This document shows positions 7,794-17,037 of a stretch of 64,000 nt of DNA, one piece after another. Every line of letters starts with the position of its first letter. Within the stretch, counting starts at the first letter, position 1. The position numbers and the translations under genes were made by a program. The DNA is from JBALVO01 sp036961445 (GTDB lineage: Bacteria > Pseudomonadota > Gammaproteobacteria > Pseudomonadales > Halieaceae): positions 1 to 64,000 of the forward strand of contig JBALVO010000001.1 in the NCBI GenBank assembly GCA_036961445.1. Reading direction: 5' to 3'. The notes under the pieces were generated by a model. It saw only the letters and a list, made by a program, of their open reading frames with translations. It made no database searches and was not told where the DNA came from.

Positions 7794-9003
7794 TACACAG
7801 CATTTTGATGTCGCCATTATCGGTGCCGGTATAGCTGGCACCGCGCTCGCCGCGTCCTTGAGTGGCAAGGGGCTGTCTATTGCCCTGGTAGAGGCACAGC
7901 CATTGGTGTCCCCGAACCTTCCTACCGGGTTTGACCTGCAGCAGTTCGACCCCAGAGTGAGTGCCCTTACCCCGCGTTCCCGTAAGTTATTGCAACAACT
8001 GGGGGCCTGGGAGGCGATCGCCGCTTATCGTCAATGCCCTTATCGACATATGACAGTCTGGGATGCCGATGGTACCGGCCAGATAGAGTTTGACTGCGCC
8101 GAGGCCAACGTATCAGCCTTGGGCCATATTGTAGAAAACCGGTCAATTGTCAGCGCCCTGCTGGCGTTGGTCAGCGCTGCCGCGGACATTACCTTACTGA
8201 GCCCCGTGCGCCTGGAGGCCTGCACTAGACTGCAATCATCAGCGATGCATATTGAATTACACGGCGGGGATTCCCTGGAGGCCAGCTTGCTCGTTGCTGC
8301 CGATGGGGCACTGTCGCGGGTGCGCGAGATGATGGACTTCCAAACCCGGGAATGGGACTACGGTCATCGTGCCATTGTCACTACCGTGCAGGTAGAACAA
8401 CCTCACGGCAGCACTGCCTGGCAGCGTTTCCTGCCGACCGGACCCTTGGCTTTATTGCCGCTGCCAGGTGACGAAGGGCAGCACCTTTGCTCTATTGTGT
8501 GGTCGCTACAAGAGCATCTGGTAGACGATTTATTAGCGCTGGATGATGCCGCCTTTTGCGCGCAACTGGCGCAAGCCAGCGAGCGGCGACTGGGCGCGGT
8601 GCTGGATTGCTCCCCCCGTTTTGCTTTCCCCCTGCGTCAGCGGCATGCCGTGGACTATGTGCAGAGCGGGGTTGCTTTGGTGGCGGATGCCGCCCATACC
8701 ATTCACCCGCTGGCAGGCCAGGGTATTAACCTGGGTCTACAGGATGTTCTGGTGCTGGCAGAAGAGATTCTGGCGGGCTGTGCGCGTGGCGCTAATCCCG
8801 GGCAGCTGGACGTGCTGCGTCGCTACCAGCGGCGGCGCAAGGGTGAGAACCTGTTAATGATGACGGCGATGGATGGCTTCAAGCATTTGTTCGAACAACA
8901 GTCCCTGCCAGTGCGCTGGCTGCGCAACATGGGGATGCGCGGCGTGGACCGGCTGCTGCCGGTAAAGCAGCAGCTGATGCGTCACGCCATGGGCCTGGAC
9001 TGA
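7786..9003 (+). CDS. ubiI: Ubiquinone-synthesis FAD hydroxylase, UbiI/VisC type
   Basis: Second member of the UbiH/F/I/VisC hydroxylase family, 405 residues. The FAD-binding start is IIGAGIAGTALAASLSGKG (residues 10-28); the second FAD motif is VADAAHTIHPLAGQGINLGLQD. Family members hydroxylate the ring at C-5, C-1 or C-6 on the way to ubiquinone. The start ATG lies inside the ubiH end (8-bp overlap), which suggests translational coupling. Position after ubiH matches E. coli ubiI (visC). The regiospecificity cannot be proven by reading, and UbiF-like activity remains possible. Confidence 0.88.
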   Translation: MADTQHFDVAIIGAGIAGTALAASLSGKGLSIALVEAQPLVSPNLPTGFDLQQFDPRVSALTPRSRKLLQQLGAWEAIAAYRQCPYRHMTVWDADGTGQIEFDCAEANVSALGHIVENRSIVSALLALVSAAADITLLSPVRLEACTRLQSSAMHIELHGGDSLEASLLVAADGALSRVREMMDFQTREWDYGHRAIVTTVQVEQPHGSTAWQRFLPTGPLALLPLPGDEGQHLCSIVWSLQEHLVDDLLALDDAAFCAQLAQASERRLGAVLDCSPRFAFPLRQRHAVDYVQSGVALVADAAHTIHPLAGQGINLGLQDVLVLAEEILAGCARGANPGQLDVLRRYQRRRKGENLLMMTAMDGFKHLFEQQSLPVRWLRNMGMRGVDRLLPVKQQLMRHAMGLD

Positions 9004-9105
9004 GCGTTTACACATCAAGTCCACCCGCAATCATTGTTTTTCACAGCTTGCCCGTTAGAATAGTGGGCCGCGAGTAGCGCTAATTATAAAGCCAGAGGAC
9101 ATATC

Positions 9106-9495
9106 ATGAGTCAGACTCCCAGCGAATTGAGATACGCCAGTAGCCATGAGTGGGCCCGGTTGGAAGAAGATGGCACGGTTACTATCGGCATCACCGACCA
9201 TGCACAGGAAGCGCTGGGCGATGTGGTATTTGTCGAGCTTCCCGATGTGGGTACGGTGCTGGCGGCCGCCGACGACGCAGGGGTTGTGGAGTCAGTCAAG
9301 GCTGCATCGGATATCTATGCGCCGATCAGTGGTGAGGTCATCGCTCTCAATGAGCGGCTTGAAGACGAACCGGAGGCGGTTAATTCCGACGCCTACAACG
9401 ATGGCTGGTTCTTCAAGCTGCAGCCGGCTGACACCAGTGAGCTGGAAGCCATGTTGTCTGCTGAGGAATATCTACAACTGTGTGAAGACGAATAA
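9106..9495 (+). CDS. gcvH: Glycine cleavage system H protein
   Basis: Lipoyl carrier of the glycine cleavage complex, shuttling the aminomethyl group between P, T and L proteins. The 129 residues contain HEWARLEEDGTVTIGITDHAQ and the lipoylation motif VESVKAASD with the acceptor Lys65. A good ribosome site (AGAGGAC) precedes ATG 9106. Unlike E. coli, no gcvT or gcvP is adjacent; the next gene is a methyltransferase, so the rest of the system must lie elsewhere. The roughly 100-bp leader is too short for a glycine riboswitch. Confidence 0.97.
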   Translation: MSQTPSELRYASSHEWARLEEDGTVTIGITDHAQEALGDVVFVELPDVGTVLAAADDAGVVESVKAASDIYAPISGEVIALNERLEDEPEAVNSDAYNDGWFFKLQPADTSELEAMLSAEEYLQLCEDE

Positions 9496-9518
9496 GCGCT
9501 TCACTGCGGTAGTACATT

Positions 9519-10718
9519 ATGCAACAACCTCAGGCTGATCTTATCTTGCGCAAGGGCGCCGACCGCCGTTTGCGCGGCGGTCACCTTTGGGTGTACTCCA
9601 ACGAAATAGAAACCGCACGTTCCCCCCTGGGAACTTTCAGCGCCGGTGATGTGGTCTGTGTCAGGAGCGCCGAGGGCAAATTGCTGGGTTCTGCCTACAT
9701 GGAGCCCCAGGCACTGATTTGCGCGCGGCTCTATGCGCCTGGCGAACAGCGCGGTCTGGATCAGGCGTTTTTCAATACACGGCTCATCACAGCATTGGCC
9801 GGCAGAGAAGCTGTTTTTGACAAGCCCTTCTATCGTCTGGTTTATGGTGACAGTGATACATTGCCCGGACTGGTGGTTGATCGCTTCGGTGATTATCTGG
9901 TGGTGCAACTCAATAACGAGGGTATTGAGCGCCATCGTGAGCCGCTGTTGCAAGCGTTGATCCATACCCTGCAGCCTGCGGGCATTCTGTTGCGTGGCGA
10001 CAGTCGCAGCCGGCGGGAGCAGGGCCTGTCGGGTGACAGCGAAGTGGTCTACGGCGAGGTGCCACAACAAGTTACGCTACAAGAAAACGGCGTACAGTTC
10101 CTGGCTCCGGTATTTGACGGCCAGAAAACCGGTTGGTTCTATGACCACCGTATGGCCCGGGCGCGGCTGGCGCCCTGGGTGTCGGGAAAAACGGTACTGG
10201 ATGTCTACAGCTATATTGGCGGTTGGGGTATTCAGGCCGCCGCATTTGGCGCCAGTGAAGTGTGCTGCCTGGACAGTTCCGCCCAGGCATTGGCAGGAGT
10301 GGAAGCCAATGCGCGCCTTAACGAGCTGCAGGAACGGGTTAGTGTGCGGCGCGGTTCAGCAGCGGAGACCATGGCGGCCATGCGCGTGGAGGGTTGTCTG
10401 TTCGATGTAGTCATCCTGGATCCCCCTGCGTTTATCCAGCGCAAAAAGGATCTCAAAAAGGGCATCGCCGCCTATCGTCGTATCAATGAGCTGGGCCTGG
10501 AGCTGCTGCGCCCTGGCGGCCTGCTGGTGTCTGCTTCCTGCTCCATGCACCTCACTCGCGCTGACCTGATCCAGGCGATGCAGCAGGCTGCAGTGCGTGC
10601 CCGTTGTCAGTTGCGTGTTGTTGAGCAGGGTAGCCAGGGGCCGGATCACCCTATCCACCCGGCTATTCCCGAGACGGAATACCTAAAAGCTATTTTCGCT
10701 CGGAAGATTCAGTTGTAA
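9519..10718 (+). CDS. rlmI: 23S rRNA m5C1962-type methyltransferase (RlmI family)
   Basis: Class I SAM-dependent RNA methyltransferase, 399 residues. It has an N-terminal PUA domain (LILRKGADRRLRGGHLWVYSNEI), a central EEHD-like region (LPGLVVDRFGDYLVVQL), and a Rossmann methyltransferase domain with the SAM loop LDVYSYIGGWGIQAAAFGA and the catalytic-pocket motif DPPAF. E. coli RlmI makes m5C at 23S position 1962. The conserved Cys of the C-terminal SASCSMHL segment fits a 5-methylcytosine mechanism. It follows gcvH by 23 bp, so the two may be co-transcribed. Confidence 0.9.
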   Translation: MQQPQADLILRKGADRRLRGGHLWVYSNEIETARSPLGTFSAGDVVCVRSAEGKLLGSAYMEPQALICARLYAPGEQRGLDQAFFNTRLITALAGREAVFDKPFYRLVYGDSDTLPGLVVDRFGDYLVVQLNNEGIERHREPLLQALIHTLQPAGILLRGDSRSRREQGLSGDSEVVYGEVPQQVTLQENGVQFLAPVFDGQKTGWFYDHRMARARLAPWVSGKTVLDVYSYIGGWGIQAAAFGASEVCCLDSSAQALAGVEANARLNELQERVSVRRGSAAETMAAMRVEGCLFDVVILDPPAFIQRKKDLKKGIAAYRRINELGLELLRPGGLLVSASCSMHLTRADLIQAMQQAAVRARCQLRVVEQGSQGPDHPIHPAIPETEYLKAIFARKIQL

Positions 10719-10772
10719 ATTTTCGCGCCCTGTTAATCGAGCCAGGCGTCTCCCGTCTGGCAAGATCCAGCG

Positions 10773-11594
10773 CTATTGAGGAACTGCCATAACGACTCGT
10801 ATACCCACATCCGAACTTTGCGCCTTGCGTGGCGCGAAGGCCCTGGCGTTGATGCGAATTGACCAGGCATCGGATTGGGCCGAGCCGCCGCGCAGCTCGC
10901 GGGTGTCACAATTGCCAAACAGCTGGGGCATACCGTTCAGCGGTGGTTTGCTGTTGGAATCCACGCAGTCCTTGGTCCATTCCCAGACGTTGCCCTGCAT
11001 GTCGTAAACGCCCCAGTCATTGGCCTGGAAACTGCCCACTGGGGCTGGACTGCCCTGCCAGGGTCCGCCGCACTCCGTGCAGTTGGCGCGGTCAACGCCA
11101 ACCGCATTGCCCCAACTATAGGTCTTCGAGGATCCGGCCCGCGCCGCGTACTCCCACTGGGTGGAGCTGGGCAAGCTATAGTGGTAACCAGTCTGGTGAC
11201 TGAGCCAGGCCACAAAGGATTCGGCCTGATCCCAGCTGACGCCATAGACCGGCAGGTTGTCCGGTGCAATGTCGAAGGAGCGCAGATCGCCGGACTTGGT
11301 TGCGGTAAGGTATTGTCGGTACATGCCGGCAGTGATCTCGGTTTTACTGATGGCAAATGGATGAGCGATGTCTACCACCAGTGCCTCCTGACCATCACCT
11401 TTGCGGCCGCCGCCGAATACGAATTTGCCGGTACGGAGTACGACCATTTCTGGCCCTTTGGCTCCGCTGGGCAAAGGATGTGAGAACGTATCCCCGACCA
11501 GATAAGTCTCTTGTGCACGTGGCAGACTGGCGGCTAGCAGAAAGGTCATAACGCAGAAATAACGAGATGCGGCTAAAAGTGTTGTACTGGTCAT
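10773..11594 (-). CDS. Secreted SUMF1/formylglycine-generating-enzyme-like protein
   Basis: I choose ATG 11594 because AAGGAGAG lies just upstream. The 273 residues start with a cleavable signal peptide (about residues 7-28, YFCVMTFLLAASLPRA), so the protein is probably periplasmic. The rest has the SUMF1/FGE-sulfatase fold signatures: ITAGMYRQYL, PVYGVSWDQAESFVAWL, LPSSTQWEYAARAG, GNVWEWTKDCV, ELRGGSAQSD and the terminal GIRVVMAV. True formylglycine generators act on sulfatases, but many family members only bind ligands or surface proteins. No sulfatase is in the window. It is convergent with rlmI. Confidence 0.86.
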   Translation of the reverse strand: MTSTTLLAASRYFCVMTFLLAASLPRAQETYLVGDTFSHPLPSGAKGPEMVVLRTGKFVFGGGRKGDGQEALVVDIAHPFAISKTEITAGMYRQYLTATKSGDLRSFDIAPDNLPVYGVSWDQAESFVAWLSHQTGYHYSLPSSTQWEYAARAGSSKTYSWGNAVGVDRANCTECGGPWQGSPAPVGSFQANDWGVYDMQGNVWEWTKDCVDSNSKPPLNGMPQLFGNCDTRELRGGSAQSDAWSIRINARAFAPRKAQSSDVGIRVVMAVPQ

Positions 11595-11738
11595 AACACT
11601 CTCCTTATTCATCACTGGACGAGGAACTTACGGTGGATCACCACAACTATTAGTTTAGCAACTATTCTGAACTTTGCTCCCCGGTAAGCCGGCATTGCCT
11701 GGACGGGTAAAAAGTCGAATATTTATTAACAGTCACAT

Positions 11739-12395
11739 TCAATTGCGCAGAGAAATTACTGGCCAACCCATTTCCTGAGCCCGGGCTAACAGTTTCTCGT
11801 CCGGGTCCACTGCGACCGGATTGTCCACCAACTCCAGCAGTGGCAGGTCATTGTGTGAATCGCTGTAAAAATAAGCGCCGGCCAGTGTTGTATCACGCCC
11901 GGCCAACCACTGATTGAGCCTGGTGACCTTACCTGCATGATAGGAGGGCACGCCGCTGGGTTCACCGGTATAGACACCATCTTTTATTTCACCCTCACAG
12001 GCCAGAATGTCCGGCACACCCAGGGCATCAGCAATGGGCTTGGTAATATACAAATTGGTGGCGGTAATGATTAACAGCTCATCTCCGCGCGCCCGGTGAT
12101 CGGCGATCAGCTCAAAAGCCCTGGGCAGCATTATCGGCGTAATCTTGGCGGCCATAAAGGCCCTGTGCCAGGCGTCGAGCTGTTCTTTGGGGTGGCCTAT
12201 CAGCGGACCCAGGGCGAAGCGCAGATAGGCGTCGATATCCAGGCTGCCGGCCTTATAGTCCTGATAAAATTGCGCATTGCGTTCAGCAAAATGAGTGCTG
12301 TCGACCAGGCCCTGCTCACAGACAAAAATGCCCCACAGATTGTCGCTGTCACCACCGATAAGGGTGTTATCCAGGTCAAAAATTGCCAGTGTCAC
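11739..12395 (-). CDS. HAD-IB family phosphatase (SerB-like)
   Basis: The start GTG 12395 is chosen because GAGG lies 8 bases upstream; a second GTG at 12404 overlaps that site. The 218-residue cytoplasmic protein begins LAIFDLDNTLIGGDSDNLWG, the HAD motif I with nucleophile Asp and DxD. Motif II is the TAT in ELLIITATN, and motif III/IV includes YFYSDSHNDLPLLELVDNPVAVDPD. This is the HAD-IB group containing phosphoserine phosphatase. The cap and end pattern match uncharacterised SerB-like hydrolases more than SerB itself, so the substrate is left open. It is divergent from rppH. Confidence 0.88.
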   Translation of the reverse strand: MTLAIFDLDNTLIGGDSDNLWGIFVCEQGLVDSTHFAERNAQFYQDYKAGSLDIDAYLRFALGPLIGHPKEQLDAWHRAFMAAKITPIMLPRAFELIADHRARGDELLIITATNLYITKPIADALGVPDILACEGEIKDGVYTGEPSGVPSYHAGKVTRLNQWLAGRDTTLAGAYFYSDSHNDLPLLELVDNPVAVDPDEKLLARAQEMGWPVISLRN

Positions 12396-12512
12396 AAGAT
12401 ACACCTCAAAAAATGATCGCTCAGCATAGCCGCTGCTTTATCCATAGTAAATTTCTCAGGGCTGCGAAAGTGTGGAACAATGAGCGGCATTAATAATTGA
12501 TGGCGCCTTGAA

Positions 12513-13013
12513 GTGATCGATTCAGACGGCTTCCGGCCGAATGTAGGAATAGTGTTGGCTAATGACCGGGGTCAGGTAATGTGGGCGCGCCGGGTAGGTG
12601 GTCGCGATGCCTGGCAGTTCCCTCAGGGTGGTATTGATGCGGGCGAATCCCCGGAGCAGGCACTGTACCGTGAATTGCACGAAGAAGTTGGTTTGTCACC
12701 GGACGCGGTGGAGATTCTGGGTTCTACGCAGGGCTGGTTGCGCTATCGGCTTCCCCAGCGATTTTTGCGCAAAGGGCAGAAACCCCTGTGTATCGGCCAG
12801 AAGCAGAAGTGGTATTTACTGCGCATGCTCAAGGATGACGGCGCTGTGCAACTGGACCTGAACGAGAAACCCGAGTTTGATCATTGGCAGTGGGTCAGTT
12901 ATTGGTATCCGCTGAACCAGGTGATAGCCTTCAAGCGGGAAGTTTACCGCAAGGCAATGAAAGAACTGGCGTTGCCCCTTGGACGTCATACTCAAAAGCG
13001 AGCGGAGCTCTAA
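12513..13013 (+). CDS. rppH: RNA pyrophosphohydrolase
   Basis: Nudix hydrolase that removes pyrophosphate from 5'-triphosphate mRNA ends and so triggers RNase E decay. The 166 residues begin at GTG 12513 (IDSDGFRPNVGIVLAND). The Nudix box is complete: GGIDAGESPEQALYRELHEEVGL, near residues 39-61, with the REL-HEE metal ligands. RppH-specific DSDGFRPNVG and WARRVGGRDAWQFPQGG are present. ptsP follows after 6 bp, a gene pair conserved in gammaproteobacteria, so they form an operon. Confidence 0.96.
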   Translation: MIDSDGFRPNVGIVLANDRGQVMWARRVGGRDAWQFPQGGIDAGESPEQALYRELHEEVGLSPDAVEILGSTQGWLRYRLPQRFLRKGQKPLCIGQKQKWYLLRMLKDDGAVQLDLNEKPEFDHWQWVSYWYPLNQVIAFKREVYRKAMKELALPLGRHTQKRAEL

Positions 13014-13019
13014 ATCCCC

Positions 13020-15293
13020 ATGCTTGAGACACTGCGCAATATCGTACAGGAGGTCAATTCAGCAGAAGGGCTGGGTGATGCCCTGCAAATTATCGTTGAG
13101 CGTGTGCGCGATGCTATGGGTACTGAGGTATGTAGCGTTTATATGCGCGACCTGAGCACTGACCGTTATGTCTTTCGTGCCACCAAAGGCTTAAACGAAA
13201 GCCTTATAGGGCAGGCCAGTCTTGCTGCTGGCGAGGGGCTGGTGGGTCTGGTGGCTGAACGCGAAGAGCCGGTTAACCTGGAGAATGCCGCAAACCATCC
13301 CAGTTTTCAGTTTCTTCCCGGTATTGGCGAAGAGCAGTACAGTGCATTTCTGGGTGTCCCCATCATTCATCAGCGCGATGTACTGGGGGTGCTGGTAGTA
13401 CAGCAGGCCCAGCAACGCCGTTTCGATGAGAGTGATGAAGCTTTCCTGGTTACCATGTCGGCCCAGTTGGCCGGTGTTATTGCCCATGCCCAGGTGACGG
13501 GTGCGGTGCAACATGAAACCCTGACCGGAGTTGCGACACCAGCCAAAGTCAGTGGCGTACCCGGCGCTCCCGGTATTGCTATTGGTACTGCTGTGGTGGT
13601 TTCGCCAGTAGCGGATCTTTACGCCGTGCCCCAGCGCAGCATTGCAAACAATGAACGGCGGGCCGAGTTACATGCGTTCAGGGAAGCCCTGGGAGGTGTG
13701 CGTAAAGATATCCAGGCCGTGGCGGACCAACTGGGGGGAGAGCTCAACCCGGAAGACCATGCCCTGTTTGATGTCTACCTGGGTATTCTGGACGACTCGG
13801 CTATCGGCCTTGAAGTGGTTCGGCTGATCAAGAGTGGGCAGTGGGCTCAGGGGGCGTTAAGCCAGGTAATGATCTCGCACATTCGCCACTTCGAGCGCAT
13901 GGAGCACAGTTACCTGAAAGAGCGTGCCGTCGATGTTAAAGATCTGGGTACGCGAATGCTCGCATACTTGCAGGCAGCAGATAAGGAAGTGCGGAGCTAT
14001 CCCGACCAGACCATTCTGGTGGGAGAGGAGTTGACGGCCTCTTCTTTGGGGGAAATTCCCCGGGAAAAGTTGGCAGGCTTGATTTCAGTGCGTGGCTCGG
14101 GCAATTCCCATGTCGCGATATTGGCCCGGGCAATGGGCGTGCCCACCGTCATGGGGGCCGTGGATTTACCATACACCAGACTGCAGGACCGGGAGATGGT
14201 GATCGACGGCTACAATGGCACGGTGCACCTCAACCCGTTGCCGGAAGTAAAGCGCCGTTTTCAGCGAGTCCTCGACGATGACCGGGCCCTGTCCCGTGAC
14301 CTGGAGTCGCTGCGGGATGAGCCTTGCATAACGCTTGATGGACATCGCATGCCACTGTGGGTCAATACCGGCCTTATGGTGGATGTGACCCGGTCTCTGG
14401 AGCAGGGTGCTGAGGGCGTGGGCCTGTACCGCACGGAAGTGCCCTTCCTGTTGCGGGATCGATTTCCCAGCGAAGAGGATCAGCGGCAAATTTATCGCAA
14501 TCAGCTGGAGGCCTTTTGCCCCAAGCCGGTGACCATGCGGACCCTGGATATCGGTGGGGACAAAGCCCTGCCTTACTTTCCCATCGAGGAAGACAACCCG
14601 TTCCTGGGATGGCGCGGTATTCGCGTGACACTGGATCATCCGGAGATCTTCCTGGCCCAGATTCGCGCCATGCTCAAGGCTAACGAAGGGCTGGGTAATC
14701 TGCGAATTATGCTGCCCATGGTGTGTAATATGTCGGAGCTGGAGGAGGCCCTGAAGCTGATCCATCGCAGTCATAGGGAGCTCCTGCAGGAGGGACTCAG
14801 TGGCGAGTTGCCGCCTATAGGCGTGATGGTCGAAGTGCCATCAGCGGTCTACCAGGCCCGGGCCATGGCAAGGCTGGTAGACTTCATGTCCGTAGGTAGC
14901 AATGACCTGACGCAGTACCTGCTGGCAGTGGATCGCAATAATGCCCGCGTGGCGGATCTGTATCACACGCTGCACCCGGCGGTGTTGCAGGCGCTGTGCG
15001 ACGTAGCGCAGGCGAGTCGAGATGAGGGTATACCCATCAGTATTTGCGGCGAATTGGCAGGTGAACCGGAAGGCGCCGTGTTGCTGCTGGCCATGGGTTA
15101 CGATGTCCTTTCAATGAACGCCACCAGCCTGCTTAAGGTTAAGAAAGCCCTGCGCAACGTTAACCTTTCTGAAGCGCGGGAACTGCTCGCCGAAGTTATG
15201 GAAATGGACCGGGCGGTTGCTATTCAAAAGCGACTGGAGCAATTTCTTACCGAGCATGGTATGGAAAAATTTATCCACAACCCAGTGGCTTAA
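13020..15293 (+). CDS. ptsP: Phosphoenolpyruvate-protein phosphotransferase PtsP (EI-Ntr)
   Basis: First enzyme of the nitrogen-related phosphotransferase system, passing phosphate from PEP to NPr. The 757 residues comprise an N-terminal GAF sensor (about 1-160; VEEREEPVNLENAANHPSF-like segment), then the EI domains. The phospho-acceptor His is His364 in GSGNSHVAILARAMG; the PEP-binding barrel shows GLYRTEVPFL, RTLDIGGDKALPYF, FMSVGSNDLTQYLLAVDRNN and the active-site Cys in ISICGELAG. The GAF domain separates PtsP from sugar-PTS PtsI. It ends in a 4-bp overlap with the convergent NRDE gene. Confidence 0.96.
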   Translation: MLETLRNIVQEVNSAEGLGDALQIIVERVRDAMGTEVCSVYMRDLSTDRYVFRATKGLNESLIGQASLAAGEGLVGLVAEREEPVNLENAANHPSFQFLPGIGEEQYSAFLGVPIIHQRDVLGVLVVQQAQQRRFDESDEAFLVTMSAQLAGVIAHAQVTGAVQHETLTGVATPAKVSGVPGAPGIAIGTAVVVSPVADLYAVPQRSIANNERRAELHAFREALGGVRKDIQAVADQLGGELNPEDHALFDVYLGILDDSAIGLEVVRLIKSGQWAQGALSQVMISHIRHFERMEHSYLKERAVDVKDLGTRMLAYLQAADKEVRSYPDQTILVGEELTASSLGEIPREKLAGLISVRGSGNSHVAILARAMGVPTVMGAVDLPYTRLQDREMVIDGYNGTVHLNPLPEVKRRFQRVLDDDRALSRDLESLRDEPCITLDGHRMPLWVNTGLMVDVTRSLEQGAEGVGLYRTEVPFLLRDRFPSEEDQRQIYRNQLEAFCPKPVTMRTLDIGGDKALPYFPIEEDNPFLGWRGIRVTLDHPEIFLAQIRAMLKANEGLGNLRIMLPMVCNMSELEEALKLIHRSHRELLQEGLSGELPPIGVMVEVPSAVYQARAMARLVDFMSVGSNDLTQYLLAVDRNNARVADLYHTLHPAVLQALCDVAQASRDEGIPISICGELAGEPEGAVLLLAMGYDVLSMNATSLLKVKKALRNVNLSEARELLAEVMEMDRAVAIQKRLEQFLTEHGMEKFIHNPVA

Positions 15294-16066
15294 CGCAGCG
15301 CAAACTCGAATTCCTGCGTCTGTCGTATGCTTCCCGACTCGCTGAAGCTCAGTTCCCGCCAGTTCACCCGGCCACAATTGTCTATCATTAAACTGGTGCT
15401 GGAGCGGGTGCCGTAGCTCTCGGTGACGATGAACTGGGCCGACAATAATTGATCCATCTCGCTGGCCAGACCATGTAAGTGCAGTGCGTCAGGATTTGCT
15501 AACTGTTGATCGCTCACTACCGCAGTGAGTGCCTGGTGATTCACTGCGCCAGTATTGACCAGTTTTTGCAGTGCGAGTTTACCGCGTTCAACTTTGGGCC
15601 ACGGCGTATTCAGGCTGGCGTTGCTCAGGCCATAGATCCCCGCTTCCAAACGCTGCGGCACGCGATTTGTCGCTATGCTGCTATTGCTGTAATACCACAG
15701 GCTGGACCGGTCTCCCAGTAGCAGGTTAAAGCCGGCATACCCCTGGGCGCGTTGTTCTACTGTGGCAAGATAAGCTTGAGGGCTTTGGTCCCCGACCAGG
15801 TAGTCCAGGGGCAATTCTCCACGCGAGCGAGGAGCGGGTGCTGTGCGTGAGGGGTCCCGGTAGTTGGTGATTGCGGCAAAGCGACCAGAGCGGGTGACGC
15901 CCATCCAGGTACCACTCTGTTCCAGGTCCTTGCCCGCCAGTAGCTGTGGATATTGCGGCCAAAAATCAGCAACGGCAGTAGCCCTGGCGTGGAATTCGTC
16001 CCGATTGGCGGCAACCAGCAATGGGTAGCGAGAGGTCGCTTGGTGGGCAAAGATCAACAGGCACAT
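15290..16066 (-). CDS. NRDE family protein (TANGO2-like)
   Basis: A 258-residue protein starting MCLLIFAHQATSRYPLLVAANRDE; ATG 16066 is chosen because the NRDE family begins with an exposed Met-Cys, and any upstream extension lacks similarity. The NRDE motif (residues 21-24), WMGVTRSGRFAAITNYRDP and RSRGELPLDYL are the family signatures. The human homologue TANGO2 is linked to lipid and haem handling, and the N-terminal Cys resembles an Ntn-hydrolase nucleophile, but no bacterial activity is settled. It overlaps the ptsP stop by 4 bp on the opposite strand. Confidence 0.9.
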   Translation of the reverse strand: MCLLIFAHQATSRYPLLVAANRDEFHARATAVADFWPQYPQLLAGKDLEQSGTWMGVTRSGRFAAITNYRDPSRTAPAPRSRGELPLDYLVGDQSPQAYLATVEQRAQGYAGFNLLLGDRSSLWYYSNSSIATNRVPQRLEAGIYGLSNASLNTPWPKVERGKLALQKLVNTGAVNHQALTAVVSDQQLANPDALHLHGLASEMDQLLSAQFIVTESYGTRSSTSLMIDNCGRVNWRELSFSESGSIRQTQEFEFALR

Positions 16067-16215
16067 CGCATCGGCTCCGCTCGATGGGGGGAAATAATTG
16101 TGAATCGCCACGCGGTGGATGATAATACCGCCTTTATCAGCGCATTACTGCGCCTGACTATATAGGTTGGCGGTTTGGCTGCCTACTCACTAACACTCAA
16201 CGCCGATACCCAACT

Positions 16216-17037
16216 ATGCTGTCTTACCCGCAAATAGATCCGGTCGCCATTGCCCTGGGCCCTGTCAAGGTTCATTGGTATGGCCTTGCCTACCTGACCG
16301 GCTTGGCCTTTGCGTGGTGGTTCGCAGTGCGTCGTACCAGGCAGCCATGGTCTGTGGTGCGGCGTGAGCAGGTAGACGACCTCATTTTTTATTCCGCCCT
16401 GGGAGTGGTGCTGGGGGGGAGGTTTGGCTACGCCCTGTTCTACGGTGGTGATAAATTAGCGCAGGATCCGACCTGGTTATTGCGAGTATGGCAAGGCGGT
16501 ATGTCGTTTCACGGTGGTTTTTTGGGTGTGTTGATCGCCATGTATATATTTGCGCGTCGCCAGCGCATAGGGTTTGGTTCCCTTATGGACTTTGTCGCAC
16601 CGCTGGTGCCGCTTGGGCTTGGGTTGGGCCGACTGGGGAACTTTATCGGCCAGGAGCTCTGGGGCCGCCCAAGTGATGTTCCCTGGGCTATGGTGTTTCC
16701 GCGAGATCCGCTGCAGCTTGCTCGTCATCCGTCGCAGCTCTACCAGTTTGCGTTGGAGGGCGTGGTGTTGTTCATAATCCTGCTGTGGTATTCATCGCGA
16801 GAACGGCCAACCTGGTCGGTAGCCGGAGTGTTCTCCCTCGGCTATGGTTGCCAGCGTTTTGTCGCGGAGTTTTTCCGCGAGCCGGATCAGCACATCGGCT
16901 TTCAGGCGCTGGGTTGGATGACCCGTGGACAACTGTTGTGCCTGCCCATGATTGCACTGGGCATCTACTTGATTGTAACTGCTTATAGAGGCGTCGCAGC
17001 CTCGTCACCCGCGGCCAAGGGGAAAATCCGTAAATGA
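16216..17037 (+). CDS. lgt: Prolipoprotein diacylglyceryl transferase
   Basis: Inner-membrane enzyme that attaches diacylglycerol from phosphatidylglycerol to the lipobox Cys of prolipoproteins. The 273 residues give about seven membrane segments. Family blocks are VHWYGLAYLTGL, GMSFHGGFLG with the essential His, and the Lgt signature GRLGNFIGQELWGRPSD with the catalytic Arg region, followed by RHPSQLYQFALEG and RFVAEFFREPDQ. Its stop overlaps the thyA start by ATGA. The lgt-thyA-folA run is common in gammaproteobacteria. Its substrates here include the several lipoproteins in this window. Confidence 0.97.
   Translation: MLSYPQIDPVAIALGPVKVHWYGLAYLTGLAFAWWFAVRRTRQPWSVVRREQVDDLIFYSALGVVLGGRFGYALFYGGDKLAQDPTWLLRVWQGGMSFHGGFLGVLIAMYIFARRQRIGFGSLMDFVAPLVPLGLGLGRLGNFIGQELWGRPSDVPWAMVFPRDPLQLARHPSQLYQFALEGVVLFIILLWYSSRERPTWSVAGVFSLGYGCQRFVAEFFREPDQHIGFQALGWMTRGQLLCLPMIALGIYLIVTAYRGVAASSPAAKGKIRK

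Noticed and set aside
9004..9105. Possible glycine riboswitch before gcvH
   Set aside because: The gap is about 100 bp and lacks the paired glycine aptamer structure; a tandem riboswitch does not fit.
10875..11483. 202-codon plus-strand reading frame
   Set aside because: Antisense to the SUMF1-like gene, which has clear motifs; the plus-strand frame has none.
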